Source: Larimichthys crocea
Taxonomy: Eukaryota > Chordata > Actinopteri > Sciaenidae
Assembly: GCF_000972845.2 (NCBI RefSeq)
Contig: NC_040021.1
Location: 9,219,291-9,283,290 of the forward strand
Direction: 5' to 3'
Length of the DNA stretch: 64,000 nucleotides
The notes under the pieces were generated by a model that worked only from the letters and a program-made list of their open reading frames with translations, did no database searches and was not told the origin of the DNA. Shown in pieces: positions 10,750 through 20,937 of this stretch (the first letter of the stretch is position 1; each line of letters begins with the position of its first letter). Position numbers and translations under genes: made by a program.

Positions 10750-11649
10750 ATGCGGGACATGCTGGAAAGGCTGCATACCATTAGTGAGGAGAACGACACT
10801 GGTTCAGAATTTTGTGGACCTGAGTATGATGAAGACAAGTTGAGTCTGTCTCATGAGGCAGTTATATTTGAGAACACTTCAGAAATTGATGACATTTTAA
10901 AGGAGGCACACTCCCTACGCAAGGAGATCTCCCTGCTTCAGTTAGAGGTGGAACGTCTTAACACCCATAATGAACGCTATGCCACCTCTGTGAACCGCCT
11001 CACCCTACTCAAAAAGGACTCTGATTCCATCGCCAAGAGGATCCAGCAACGCGGGGAGGCCCTATACAACCGGCTTCAGGCCCTGGGTGACGAGAAAAAA
11101 CAGCTGGAGGTTAAAGAGGGTCCCAACTCTGCTGTTAGTCGCATTGCCAGAGTTCAGTATGACACACTGACCCGTGCCTTCCATGATGTTATGAATGAGT
11201 ACAACGAGGCAGAGGAGATGCAGAAAAAGACATGCCGGGGGAGGATCCAGAGGCAGGCCTCTATAATGGGGGCACAAATCACTGATGACCAGCTGGATGT
11301 GATAGTTGACAAAGGTGGTGAGGGGTGGGATGAGCTGTCCCAGAGCCTGCAGATCCCAGGTGGACGTTCATCCCGCTGGGCAATGTGTGAGATCAAGGGC
11401 AGACACAGGGAGCTGGTGGATTTAGAGGCCAGACTGAAGGAGGTGCACAATCTGTTCCGGGATATGGCCATGCTGGTAGAGGAGCAGGGATGCAAGATTA
11501 ATACCATTGAGGCTAATGTGTGTGCCACTGTGGAATATGTCGACAAAGTCAACGATGAGATGAAGAAAGCCCTACAGTACAGGAGGAGAAATCCTTTCCT
11601 GCACTGTTGCCCTTGTCTACCTTGTTGGAGACACAACCAAACTTTTTAG
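10750..11649 (+). CDS. stx11b.2: Syntaxin-11-like Qa-SNARE, second tandem copy
   Basis: A 299-residue single-exon CDS starting MRDMLERLHTI. It shares the full architecture of the first copy: Habc region from about residue 45 (HEAVIFENTSEIDD, ISLLQLEVERL), a t-SNARE helix at about 195-262 (EIKGRHRELVDLEARL), and the central-layer glutamine Gln246 in LVEEQGCKI. The tail is more cysteine-rich (HCCPCLPC) and then runs on for seven residues (WRHNQTF), so its lipid anchor is not at the extreme C-terminus. Start choice: the ATG lies 6 bp after a TCTCAG acceptor and matches the family N-terminus. The upstream in-frame ATG at 10702 would read through that acceptor and is rejected. Same strand as copy one, 2.6 kb apart: a tandem duplicate. 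A syntaxin-19 identity is less likely given the tail. Confidence 0.9.
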   Translation: MRDMLERLHTISEENDTGSEFCGPEYDEDKLSLSHEAVIFENTSEIDDILKEAHSLRKEISLLQLEVERLNTHNERYATSVNRLTLLKKDSDSIAKRIQQRGEALYNRLQALGDEKKQLEVKEGPNSAVSRIARVQYDTLTRAFHDVMNEYNEAEEMQKKTCRGRIQRQASIMGAQITDDQLDVIVDKGGEGWDELSQSLQIPGGRSSRWAMCEIKGRHRELVDLEARLKEVHNLFRDMAMLVEEQGCKINTIEANVCATVEYVDKVNDEMKKALQYRRRNPFLHCCPCLPCWRHNQTF

Positions 11650-11958
11650 GGCTTATTTTGACTTTGAATTATCCAAAATGGAATTTTATGGATGATTTGA
11701 AAATCGTAAACAAAATGTATCTGTGTAAGATTTAATGGATAACTAAAGAAATTTTATGCAATGTGCCTAATTCATGGTAAATATGCCTTTACAAGCACAC
11801 TCATGAATTACCAGCTGTCTAAAATGTTATTTACAGTAAAAACAACTGTTCCTGTTTTCAGAGAATTAATCCAATAATGTATATGTGCGTGAGAGAAGTC
11901 TACTTTTCATGATGTTTCAATTTAAACTGAATAAGTTAATTAGTTCACTGACGTGCAA

Positions 11959-11964
11959 AATAAA
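11959..11964 (+). terminator. Candidate polyadenylation signal for the second stx11 gene
   Basis: AATAAA about 310 bp beyond the stop codon, in AT-rich 3'UTR-like sequence. Confidence 0.45.
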
Positions 11965-13678
11965 TGCTGATGTATTACATTAAAATCTCTTAGAGTTGTC
12001 CTTGGCATAACACCAACATAGTAAGTTGGATCACGGGAATAAGAACTGCACGTGGTCTTTAGAAATGCCAAAGAATTGGAGCCATGGTTAGCAGTCGGGA
12101 TGAAAGGAGAGTTGACAAATTGCAGTCAGTGAGGACAGACGAGATCCATTTAGAAAAGCTACAGCTATGCAGAAGTACAGCAAATCACCAGCCCCATATG
12201 TCACAAGGAGAAAACCTATTTGTCTTTTGTAAGTGGGAGGAGATTCAGACAGAAATCACATTAATACTGAGAAAGTGAAACTTTAAAATGCCATAGATGA
12301 TGAGAGGTGTTTCATGTTGGTGAAAAGGTAAGTATGGTTTAAAATGCTGTAAGTTGATGTGGTTTGTGATGGAGAGGACAGCAGGTATGTTGTACCTCAA
12401 ACAATGGACACCATGTTTTGACACATTATGTGTTAAAAATCAGAAACGACAATGACTGTAAAGAAGAGAGGAAAGAAAAAAGAAAAGAAAATGCTGCTCT
12501 TCCAGATTCTTCTTTGAGTCAGAGCTGGTGAAACTCTTAAAGAGACATGCCATGTGATCACATGACAAAATCTAAGCTGTAAAATAAGAGTTTATGCCAG
12601 ACTGTGTGATCCTAGAGGAAGACAAATTATGATAACGCATGCAGTATTGTATTCTTTATAGTTTATGCATTATGACTAGTTGTTGTGAAATAACCTATAC
12701 ACATGAGCAACTGTAGCATAACCACATTTATTTTACTTTGAGGTGTGTGTGTGTGTGTTATTTCTTATATACAAGTTTGTTTGTTGTCACTGCACAGTAG
12801 AAGCTGAAAGGCCGTAAATCTAGATTTTGACAGGAGCCTCAAAATCAGGTAATAAACAACACCAACACGAATGGCTACAACATAACAGTTTATATAGTGC
12901 TTAAGTTGTGTATGTTATTTCCATATTCACAATATTTAAAGATGATTTGTTGTAAACGGGGATATTTAATAAATGAATGATATACAACTTGTTCTGGCGT
13001 GTCTTATTTCAGTGCCATCCAATCCGCCAGGCGCAGAAATACCCTGGCAGGAGTGAAAGTTAGCCGTCACTCTCACTTCAAGTCTTCTGCCGACTTTGGT
13101 AACTTCTGCATGAGCTCGTAAATGTCTCCAGAAGTTCTTTTTGTGTGTGTGTGTGTTTGTTTTATAATGTTTTACTTTCCTTCCGCACTGTTGTTCTGTC
13201 ACAGTGTGTCGCAATAACCGCTTCATACTTCATAGTGTAGCGATCATGTCGTGCCGAGCTCCAACCCCTGCTGCAACTATGCGTGCTATCAGTTAGCAGC
13301 ACATGCTAACGCCATTAGCGGTGTTTGTTTGATACAATTAGCCGACTTTCTACACGTCCGATAAGACGATGTTATGTTTGTCTTTTGTATAACTTCAACA
13401 CAACTTAAAAGTTACGTCGGTAGTTTGCGTTAAAGCTGTTTTAACATGAGCTCGTTCGCTCCAGTCTGACAAGTATTACAAGTTAGCCGCTAAGTGCTAA
13501 CATTGACTTAGCATCCTAGTCTCTCTTTCTCTTTGTCTGGTGATATTTTTTGATTTTTAGTAACCATCGTGTGAAACTAGTCGGACTAGCTTCGGAGTTA
13601 TGTGAAACTGAAACCCAGAGATCAGCGTCTGTATACGCACGTTTTTGAAGGGGAAATGTGGCGGGATGCGGTGTATAC
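11965..13678. other. Intergenic region between the second stx11 gene and tRNA-Leu
   Basis: No coding exon supported. Short TG tracts occur at about 12743-12758 and 13143-13157. The 200-400 bp upstream of the tRNA contain more CpG than the surroundings, but I see no recognisable first exon. Confidence 0.5.
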
Positions 13679-13761
13679 ACCAGGATGGCCGAGTGGTTAA
13701 GGCGTTGGACTTAAGATCCAATGGACATATGTCCGCGTGGGTTCGAACCCCACTCCTGGTA
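13679..13761 (+). tRNA. tRNA-Leu (anticodon UAA)
   Basis: An 83-nt complete type II tRNA. The acceptor stem ACCAGGA (13679-13685) pairs perfectly with TCCTGGT (13754-13760), with discriminator A at 13761. The anticodon arm TTGGA/TCCAA encloses the loop CTTAAGA with anticodon TAA at 13712-13714, which decodes UUA. A variable arm, typical of leucine tRNAs, and a T arm with GTTCGAACC follow. The internal A box (TGGCCGAGTGG) and B box (GGTTCGAACCC) are intact. A TTTT Pol III terminator lies at 13767-13770. There is no intron. It appears functional. Confidence 0.96.
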
Positions 13762-14079
13762 TAGTATTTTGGTGGTGTTTCTGTCTGCATCATTAAATAA
13801 CACGTTAAACATAAACACACGGCTCTGATGAAGCCCTACAGTATAATGGCATAAAAACACCACTAACGGTGCGTAGTGTCACACACGTCACACTTTAGTT
13901 GTAACGGTAGGTAGACTTATTTTCCATTGAGTGTATCTCAAATATGAGGACATGGTAAGAGAGAATAAGTAGAGGGAAAACACAAAGAAAAACACCTTAT
14001 TTACAGTGATCAACTAATGTAAAGCTCGTTAAAAAACTGTCATCGTAACCTTTTTTTTTACTTAAATACATTGTTTTTT

Positions 14080-14280
14080 TGTACAACGGCTACAAGAACA
14101 GCAACATCCCTTTCTACCTTTAAAAAACTTGTAAAAACCTTTCTCTTTCGAGACTGCTTCCCTGCCTAACAAAACTAACAACTACTCTGTGCTCCTTTAC
14201 ACCTTAATCAGCTTATGTCCTCCTCTGTAAGTCGCTTTGGATAAAAGCGTCTGCTAAATGCAATGTAATGTAATAATACT
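14080..14280 (+). repeat. 3' fragment of an L2-like LINE
   Basis: The segment translates near 14120-14168 as TFKKLVKTFLFRDCFPA then stop, like the C-terminus of L2-clade ORF2. It ends in the widespread teleost tail motif GTCGCTTTGGATAAAAGCG followed by TCTGCTAAATG and a short AATGT repeat. It is 5'-truncated, as usual for LINE copies. Attribution to L2 rather than a SINE sharing the same tail is from memory. Confidence 0.65.
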
Positions 14281-14316
14281 TGGTAAAGAGCAATTATTTG
14301 GCATGGTTACAATAAT

Positions 14317-14786
14317 CAGGGGCACAGCCAGGAATTTTGGGCCCCATGACAAAAAAATCAAATTTGGCCCCCTCTCTGCGCAGCTGTTGTCACCACATCT
14401 CTAGGACCTAACTATCCCATCAAAAGCTTTACATAACTCTAATTAAAGGCTTGCAACTGTTTTGCGTCTTGTAGTTCAATATTAGTACTAGCACAATATT
14501 TACTGCTGGTGATTTGTACATGCATGCAAGTCTGCATACAGTATGCAGTGCAGTTCGCTATTTGATGCTAGATTAAAATGTGCTAAAGGCCATTTTTATT
14601 TAACTTTTACTACCCAAAACACATAAAAACAAAGAGATAATTGTTTTAATTATTATATTTGAAATATATATACTCAATAATGATGGTTTAATAATTTTAT
14701 TTTGGTGTTCACCTGTTTTTTGGGGCCCCTGTCAGTCGTGGGCCCTTGGAATTGTTCTAACTTTTCCCCCCTATACGGCGCCCCTG
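14317..14786. mobile_element. Non-autonomous hAT-type DNA transposon (MITE-like, 470 bp)
   Basis: The element begins CAGGGGC and ends GCCCCTG, forming short terminal inverted repeats of the hAT type. It is flanked by a perfect 8-bp target-site duplication, ACAATAAT, at 14309-14316 and 14787-14794. Subterminal GGCCCC and GGGCCC blocks are present near both ends (14339-14373 and 14723-14746). The AT-rich interior carries no transposase, so movement would have needed enzyme supplied in trans. The intact duplication argues for a fairly recent insertion. Confidence 0.85.
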
Positions 14787-14794
14787 ACAATAAT

Positions 14795-16880
14795 GATGAA
14801 TAATCTGCACTCAATTATAGGATGAAGTATACAGTGACAGACAACAAAATTACCTCTTCAGATATGTTTTTACAGCACAAGCCCACTTCCTGTTGGCTTA
14901 TGCAGTTAAAGTATCTGTAAATTTGGCCTATTTTATTAATGTGCCTTAATTTCAACTAAGCTTATTATAGAAGACATGTTTAATACAGCTTGTGCTTAGT
15001 GAAAAACTCCAGCTAACTTTGGTCTTTTTTTAAAGGTGTGGTTGCACCTTTGTGGCAGAAGAGGGCACCCTTAGCCCTTCTTGTAGTTTTTGGGCTGGAG
15101 TCCAACACAGGCCCACTGAAGGCCTACACACTTTCACCCCTGTAATTTCACTACAAGGGCGATGCCTTGGACTCATGGTTAACCCAGTCATCTGCAATTG
15201 CCACAGGAAAAGCGTTATAAAAATAGCTGCAACTCTTCTCAAGTAGGATTTAAAAGTTTGTTGCACTGTAATCACATGAGTCCAAGAAGTGTAGATGGAA
15301 AATAAGCTTTAGAAATTCTGTATCCGTACCCGTGTGTAAAGTTGCCTAATGGAGCCAGTTTTCTACTGAGATTTGCTCATTTCTCGTTTTATTTTTATGT
15401 CAGAGTGCCATGTCCTTGCTCCTTCTACACTCACCACCAAATAAATATGCTGTCACTTGATAGTTGTTCGAGGGCTAAGAGAGCACCAATTTGTGAAATT
15501 GAGCTTCTTCTTTCAGTTGTGCGAGGACACATCCACAAAAGAGCCCTGACAACTGAGAAGACGGAGGAAGAAGGATGAAGGCTTACAACGGAAGATCAGC
15601 ATCTCTGCATCCCCAAAGCCTCAGAGACTCTTTCCAATGCCTTAATCTATTATTCATTCCCCTCAGGTACTGGAAAAGTTGTTTCTTTTCAGGCCAACAC
15701 ATCATGCATTACAATAAAATGAAACCAGATACAAGAGGTAGTGGAAGTGAAAATAAATGTTTTATGTTTTGAATACATTCATTTGAATGAAAACGTGTGC
15801 TACAGCTTTACCCTTTGACTAGATCTCAGAGAACTAAAAGAAAGCAAAAAACTGCCTATAGATTCTATTAAACTACTGTAGAATGTGTACATTTATATTT
15901 CAGGGCTTACATACTGTATCTATCTTGAAAGTTCCACAAATTTGTTCAATAATTTAAAAAGTCTGTTATGGGCGGGGGCCCCAAGAAAATGATAACTAGT
16001 GAGTGATGGAATGCAGTCAAGTACAGTTCCTCAAGACCTGCATCATACTGAACACCTTTGAGGTGCTTTATTTCACTAAATACATTCATACCCTTATTTA
16101 TGCCTAACTTAAATTACTGTTATATAAAATACTGTTATAGATACGTGTGTATCTGATTGTGTATCTGTGTATCTGTATTTCTGATTCTGATGTGTGTATA
16201 ATACAAATGATCCAACATGTACATCAGCATACTTGAAAGATGTAAATAGTATATATAAACATTTTATTTTATTTGCCATTTATATAAATATTATTATTAT
16301 TATTATCCATCTTGTGTATGAGAGTTGTTGTAATAAGTGAATGGGATTAATAAAGTCTATCTTATCTTATACTTATTTCCATTTCTTTCCACTTTATACT
16401 TTTTATTTGCCACATTTTATAGGAAAATACTGTATTTTTACATTATCTGACAATACCAAGCAGAACAATATAAGTAAAAAACCACATGATCGATTAATAA
16501 AATATTTTGATTCGCACTCAGCAGTGTATAAAATAGTCAAAATTAACTTGTCAAAAACTAAATGCTTAATACAGAAGTTATAACAATATTATATATGATA
16601 AAATACTGGTTGAATACAATACTACTAATTACATTTTACTGCCAATACTTTTACTTGAATAAGATTTTAGATGTAGGACTTTTTTTTTCACTACTGTAAT
16701 ACTTCATACATCACTCTACTGAATAATATATGTGTCACATTACACAGGTATTACAATAAAACAAATATCTTGGCTCAAATAACTTTGTGTGAATAGCCAC
16801 TGGTGTTTTTTTTTTTTTTTAGATGGAAAAGAATCGACGACCCTTGGCCCACTGAACATATTCCACTTATTATTCCATCC
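14795..16880. other. Intergenic region before the utrn promoter
   Basis: No gene supported. Open frames at 15030-15275 and 15342-15772 show no known motif. Short AT-rich and ATT-repeat stretches occur near 16288-16305. Confidence 0.5.
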
Positions 16881-16889
16881 CATTAAAGT

Positions 16890-17888
16890 TTCTCCTGCAG
16901 CTCTCCAGTGGGAATCACTGGTTTCGCTGGTGTTACGTCACGTGACGCCCACCGCGCCATGTTTCCATCTCCGCGTCAGGAAAACTTTTACAGCCAGAGG
17001 GAAAAGCTCAAGACGACCGTCAAGTCACCTGGAGTGAGCGCAGGACTTCCGGTTATACCCTTCAAAATAAATCGGATTGACGCGACATTTAATGGGTAGC
17101 GTCCTAAAATGTTGACTATTGTAGAGTTGTCAGTAATATATGTCAATATTACTGACAATATATTATATTTATATCACTGTTCCACTCATAATATATGTCA
17201 TACGTCATAGAATGGGGTGTCACGGCGCTTGTTTATGTTGGATACCCTATTGTAAACCGTATGATATTACAAAGGCGATATTATTTATTAGTAGAGTTGA
17301 CAGGAGCGACTGCATTTGCCGCTTAGTAAGACTTCCCCACTGACAGAACCGTTGCGAGGTGCTTTTACTTTGAAACGCCAGCTGTAGCACTTCCGTTCTG
17401 TTCGGCTAAATCTGTGCAGTTTAACCTCGCTGTGAAGCAGCAGGGAGAAAGAGTCAAGTAAGCAACAGGAACAAAGTTGTGGGGACCTTGTGAGTCCACA
17501 GTACTGCGGCGTTCAGCCGTGAAATGTAACAAGCAACTCTCCGTTACCAGGAGACAGCTCCGCCGTTTTCAAGACTTACGGTAGTTGTTGCGTGGACTAA
17601 AAAAAAAAAAAAGCCGCCTCTTAAACCGTTTTCTCGGGCACACTGTGGAGACTGGATGCGCTTGAAGACGGTTCCTTTTTTAGTTAGCTAGTTAGTTAAA
17701 AGGAGGGTGCCTTGCCACCTCGAAGAAAATGCCTTAAATGAATTGGATTGATGTGCTTTTTTTTCTTTTTAAACTTTCAATACATTTTAATTGTGTTTGT
17801 CTATCCATACTTGGCACGTTTCGGACTTGTTTTGAGGGAGCACGTCCCCCCCTCCTCCTGACTGACTGACTCCTTGGTGACAGCAGAG
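16890..17888 (+). promoter_or_regulatory. utrn: utrn promoter A and 5'UTR exon 1 (candidate)
   Basis: A CpG-rich stretch begins near 16890 and includes TTACGTCACGTGACG (CRE/E-box-like, about 16933-16947) and TTCCGG at 17047-17052, with CTTCCGTT near 17390. The mammalian utrophin A promoter is known to use a TTCCGG N-box bound by GABP, so these are reasonable candidates. A strong donor, CAGCAGAG|GTGAGTG, ends a non-coding exon at 17888. It can join the acceptor at 19639 just before the start codon, matching the mammalian arrangement of a UTR-only exon 1A. The transcription start is not determined. Confidence 0.5.
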
Positions 17889-19638
17889 GTGAGTGTGTGT
17901 GTGATTTGTTTCTATGAAATGTATTAACACAATACAACAGCTATAATGAGCATTAAAATGAAACAAAAAACGTCGAGTATGAAACTGTTTTTAAGTTTTG
18001 CATGTAGCTTGTTGTTGGTGTACACAGCAGTTTTGAAATGTCTTGATAAAAAGCCAACAAGCACTAAAGTCATACCTCAGAGATGAAACATTAACTACCA
18101 CCAGGCCAACAGTTATTCACAGTTTTCATGTGTTTTCTTGCAGTATCACTGTGGCTCTTCAGATCAACACAATACAAACACAGCAGTGTTTCCAATTTAT
18201 TGAGCATTGACACCAAGTATAACTTGTGCCTGCTTAAATTTACAGTCTCACAGGGTCCTGATTCATCTGGTTTGATTGTATCTCCGCAGTTGTTTCGCCT
18301 CTGTTGTCAAAACTACTCCTCACACACACACACACACACAGAGGAACCGAAATTGTCAAGACACCAGCAAGATAGATGGGGGGCTGTCTTTTCCTTGAGT
18401 TTACAGTTGTTATTTTTGGATCTTGCATCATCCCTCAAGAACTGTAACTCACCGAGCACTGGCTCGATAAATCTGCACATAAACTCCTTTCATGGTAAAA
18501 GCAGGCTATCTTTGGGAGTGGACATGGCTTGGGGTGTTTTTAATGAAAAGGATGCACTGGATTAAAAAAAAAAAAAACGCACCACATTGCAACACACGCA
18601 TTCATCTTACACCAAAAAGCAGATCTTGAAAAAGCTGCAACGAGAGTTTTGCAAGAGAAAAACCTGTGAAGCTGCTGCAACGGCTGACCTTAATGCACTA
18701 GATCAAGTCGAACATTTTGGAGATTGCGATAGATCTGATAGTTCATTTGTGTAGCTACTGAAGCACACATCCAGGCCTCCTTTGTGAAACTGAAAAGCTA
18801 CACATAGAGAAACTCTGTGGTGTTTGCAAGTATTGGCACGTGACATTAAAACTTCAGTATAATTTAATATTTCATGAATCGCCTAGAGAAAACTATCATC
18901 ACTTACGATAAATTAGCTCCTCCAGACTCTGGTTACGGTTTTGTTGCACTTAATTGCATTGCGAAAAAACCTTACTGCATGCATTCCTGATTTGCCTAAA
19001 TGAAAATCAACGTGTATTTATTGAAATCCTTTGATTTGACTCATGCAGTGGAAAAACCAAAAAGTTCAGCAGAACCAAGCATGAGACGAAAGCATTCAGT
19101 GTGACAAGACTTTGACTGTGCATGATTGTTAGTGGGGGACCAACCAAAGTGGAGTAAGTACACGAAAACAAATGTCTATGCTTGGCAGGCCAAGGACCAA
19201 TTTGATCTCTACTTGATGCTTAAAGGCTGTTTTCAAACTCTGGGATCATTGGTTTGTTCCTGAGCTATGTCTACAACATAATTAACCTTTACAGCATTAA
19301 TTACTCCTACCGGAGACGTTTTACACATAAATCAGCACCCAGGTTGTCACCCTAAGGCCATGGTGTGAAACCTGTTTGTTTCTTCCCCCACACTGTTAAA
19401 CAGACATTGAGGTGAAGTCTCAAACAACAGCTTTTAGTGTTTTAACGACCTATGGGGTTGCTAGTGAAGAGCCACATCTTCTTGTGTGCTGTGTGTCTCC
19501 ACTCTGCAGGCCTCCCTCTGAGAACATTTCCAATACTTAAAGTCACATCGAAGCGCAGAGGAGCTAAACAAAGACGTGTGTGCTTACATTTCATTGAGAA
19601 CTGAGCAGCAAACATTAGGGTTTATTTTTCTCTCGCAG
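17889..19638. other. utrn intron 1
   Basis: About 1.75 kb from the 5'UTR donor to the acceptor TCTCTCGCAG at 19638. It contains a short CA tract at about 18319-18340 and no supported exon. Confidence 0.5.
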
Positions 19639-19782
19639 GTGCAGAAAGAGGGCTGGTACCATATCACAGAATTTCAGCTGAAGCAAAGCATTGCAATTTA
19701 TTGGCTACCATGGCATCACACGGTGACGTCGCAGAGGGAGGAACCAATGAAGAGTTCAACGACATCATCAAGTGGAGATCTG
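19639..19782 (+). CDS. utrn: utrn exon 2 (main start codon; coding from 19710)
   Basis: The exon starts after TCTCTCGCAG. The ATG is at 19710-19712 in an ACCATGG Kozak context. It encodes [20 protein letters not shown] and KWRS plus one base, resembling the mammalian utrophin-A start (EFSDIIKSRS). The donor is GATCTG|GTATGT, phase 1. Bases 19639-19709 are 5'UTR. Confidence 0.88.
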
Positions 19783-20900
19783 GTATGTTTTTACAAGCCT
19801 TTATTGAGATGTTTAATGTTTGATGCTCCGTATAGGACACACAGCTTGCAGAGTTTAAGTTCAAGCATGAGCGGAGAGCCAAATGCTGTCAGATCATTGA
19901 CGGGTTTTTAGCAAAATGACTGGTTATCTTATAACTGCATACAGAGAACATTTCATTGTACGTGCATAAGCGTGGTCGCTGAAAGGAAACTCTGACAGAG
20001 CCAGAAATCCTGTTGTGCATGGTTAACCTCAGTTCCCATGGAGGCAAGGGGGAAAGGGACAGAGGCAAAGCAAGCAACAAAGGCATGTAGAGAACAGGAG
20101 ATGGTTGACTGTAGTACGTTTGCTAGGAGAAAGAGAAAGTCATAGGAAAGGTGACCAATGGCAGCAGAGAAAAGTGAAGACAAGAATGCGGGGATGGGTT
20201 TAGAGGGCCGCACCCTGTGATCCTTTTCTCTGTGGATCATTCCATAGGTTAATCTTTTGTAGACGGCACCCTCTGAGAGAGAGAGACAGACGCACAAACA
20301 AGTTGTTGCTCTAGCAGGAGGAGTGCTTTAGTTGGGTAGACAGTAAACTTTCAGTTGCAGTGCAATATACAAAGTATTGTGCCCGACACTGTGTGTCAAT
20401 CTCTGCTCGAAAGGTGCAATAATTCACAGCTGGCTTTTTGAATGGGATTTATTTTGTATTTTGTGTTTGAGGGAGACATAAAAAGAACAGTGTTCACCAT
20501 TGTAAGTGTGTGTTTCACACCATGTATTTATGAAATAAATGAATTCATGAATGCTTGCATATCAGGATGAAACGGTCGGCAAACTATTCCACATTTCAAG
20601 TGATTTTGATTTTAATAGTGTTGTTGATAAAAATGATTTTCATAGTTATTTATTGAAAGAACACTTAAATTCATATCAAAAGTGGTACCCAGCCCACATC
20701 TTTAAGTCTTGCATTACATTATATTACATTACATACAGTGGTAAGAGAAAACAAAGAGGATGTCAGCAGCAGTCCACTTAAGGCAGGCAACTCGTGATTG
20801 CCGTTTGTTTGATTATGTTGCACTGGAAATTCATCACATAATTGCTTATGTTGGCAACAAGACCAAATCTTGCCCAGTCCCTCTGGCAACTTCCCATCCT

Positions 20901-20937
<37 letters not shown>

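Noticed and set aside
13557..13820. Reverse-strand 87-codon frame across the tRNA
   Set aside because: It is the antisense shadow of tRNA-Leu and its flanks.
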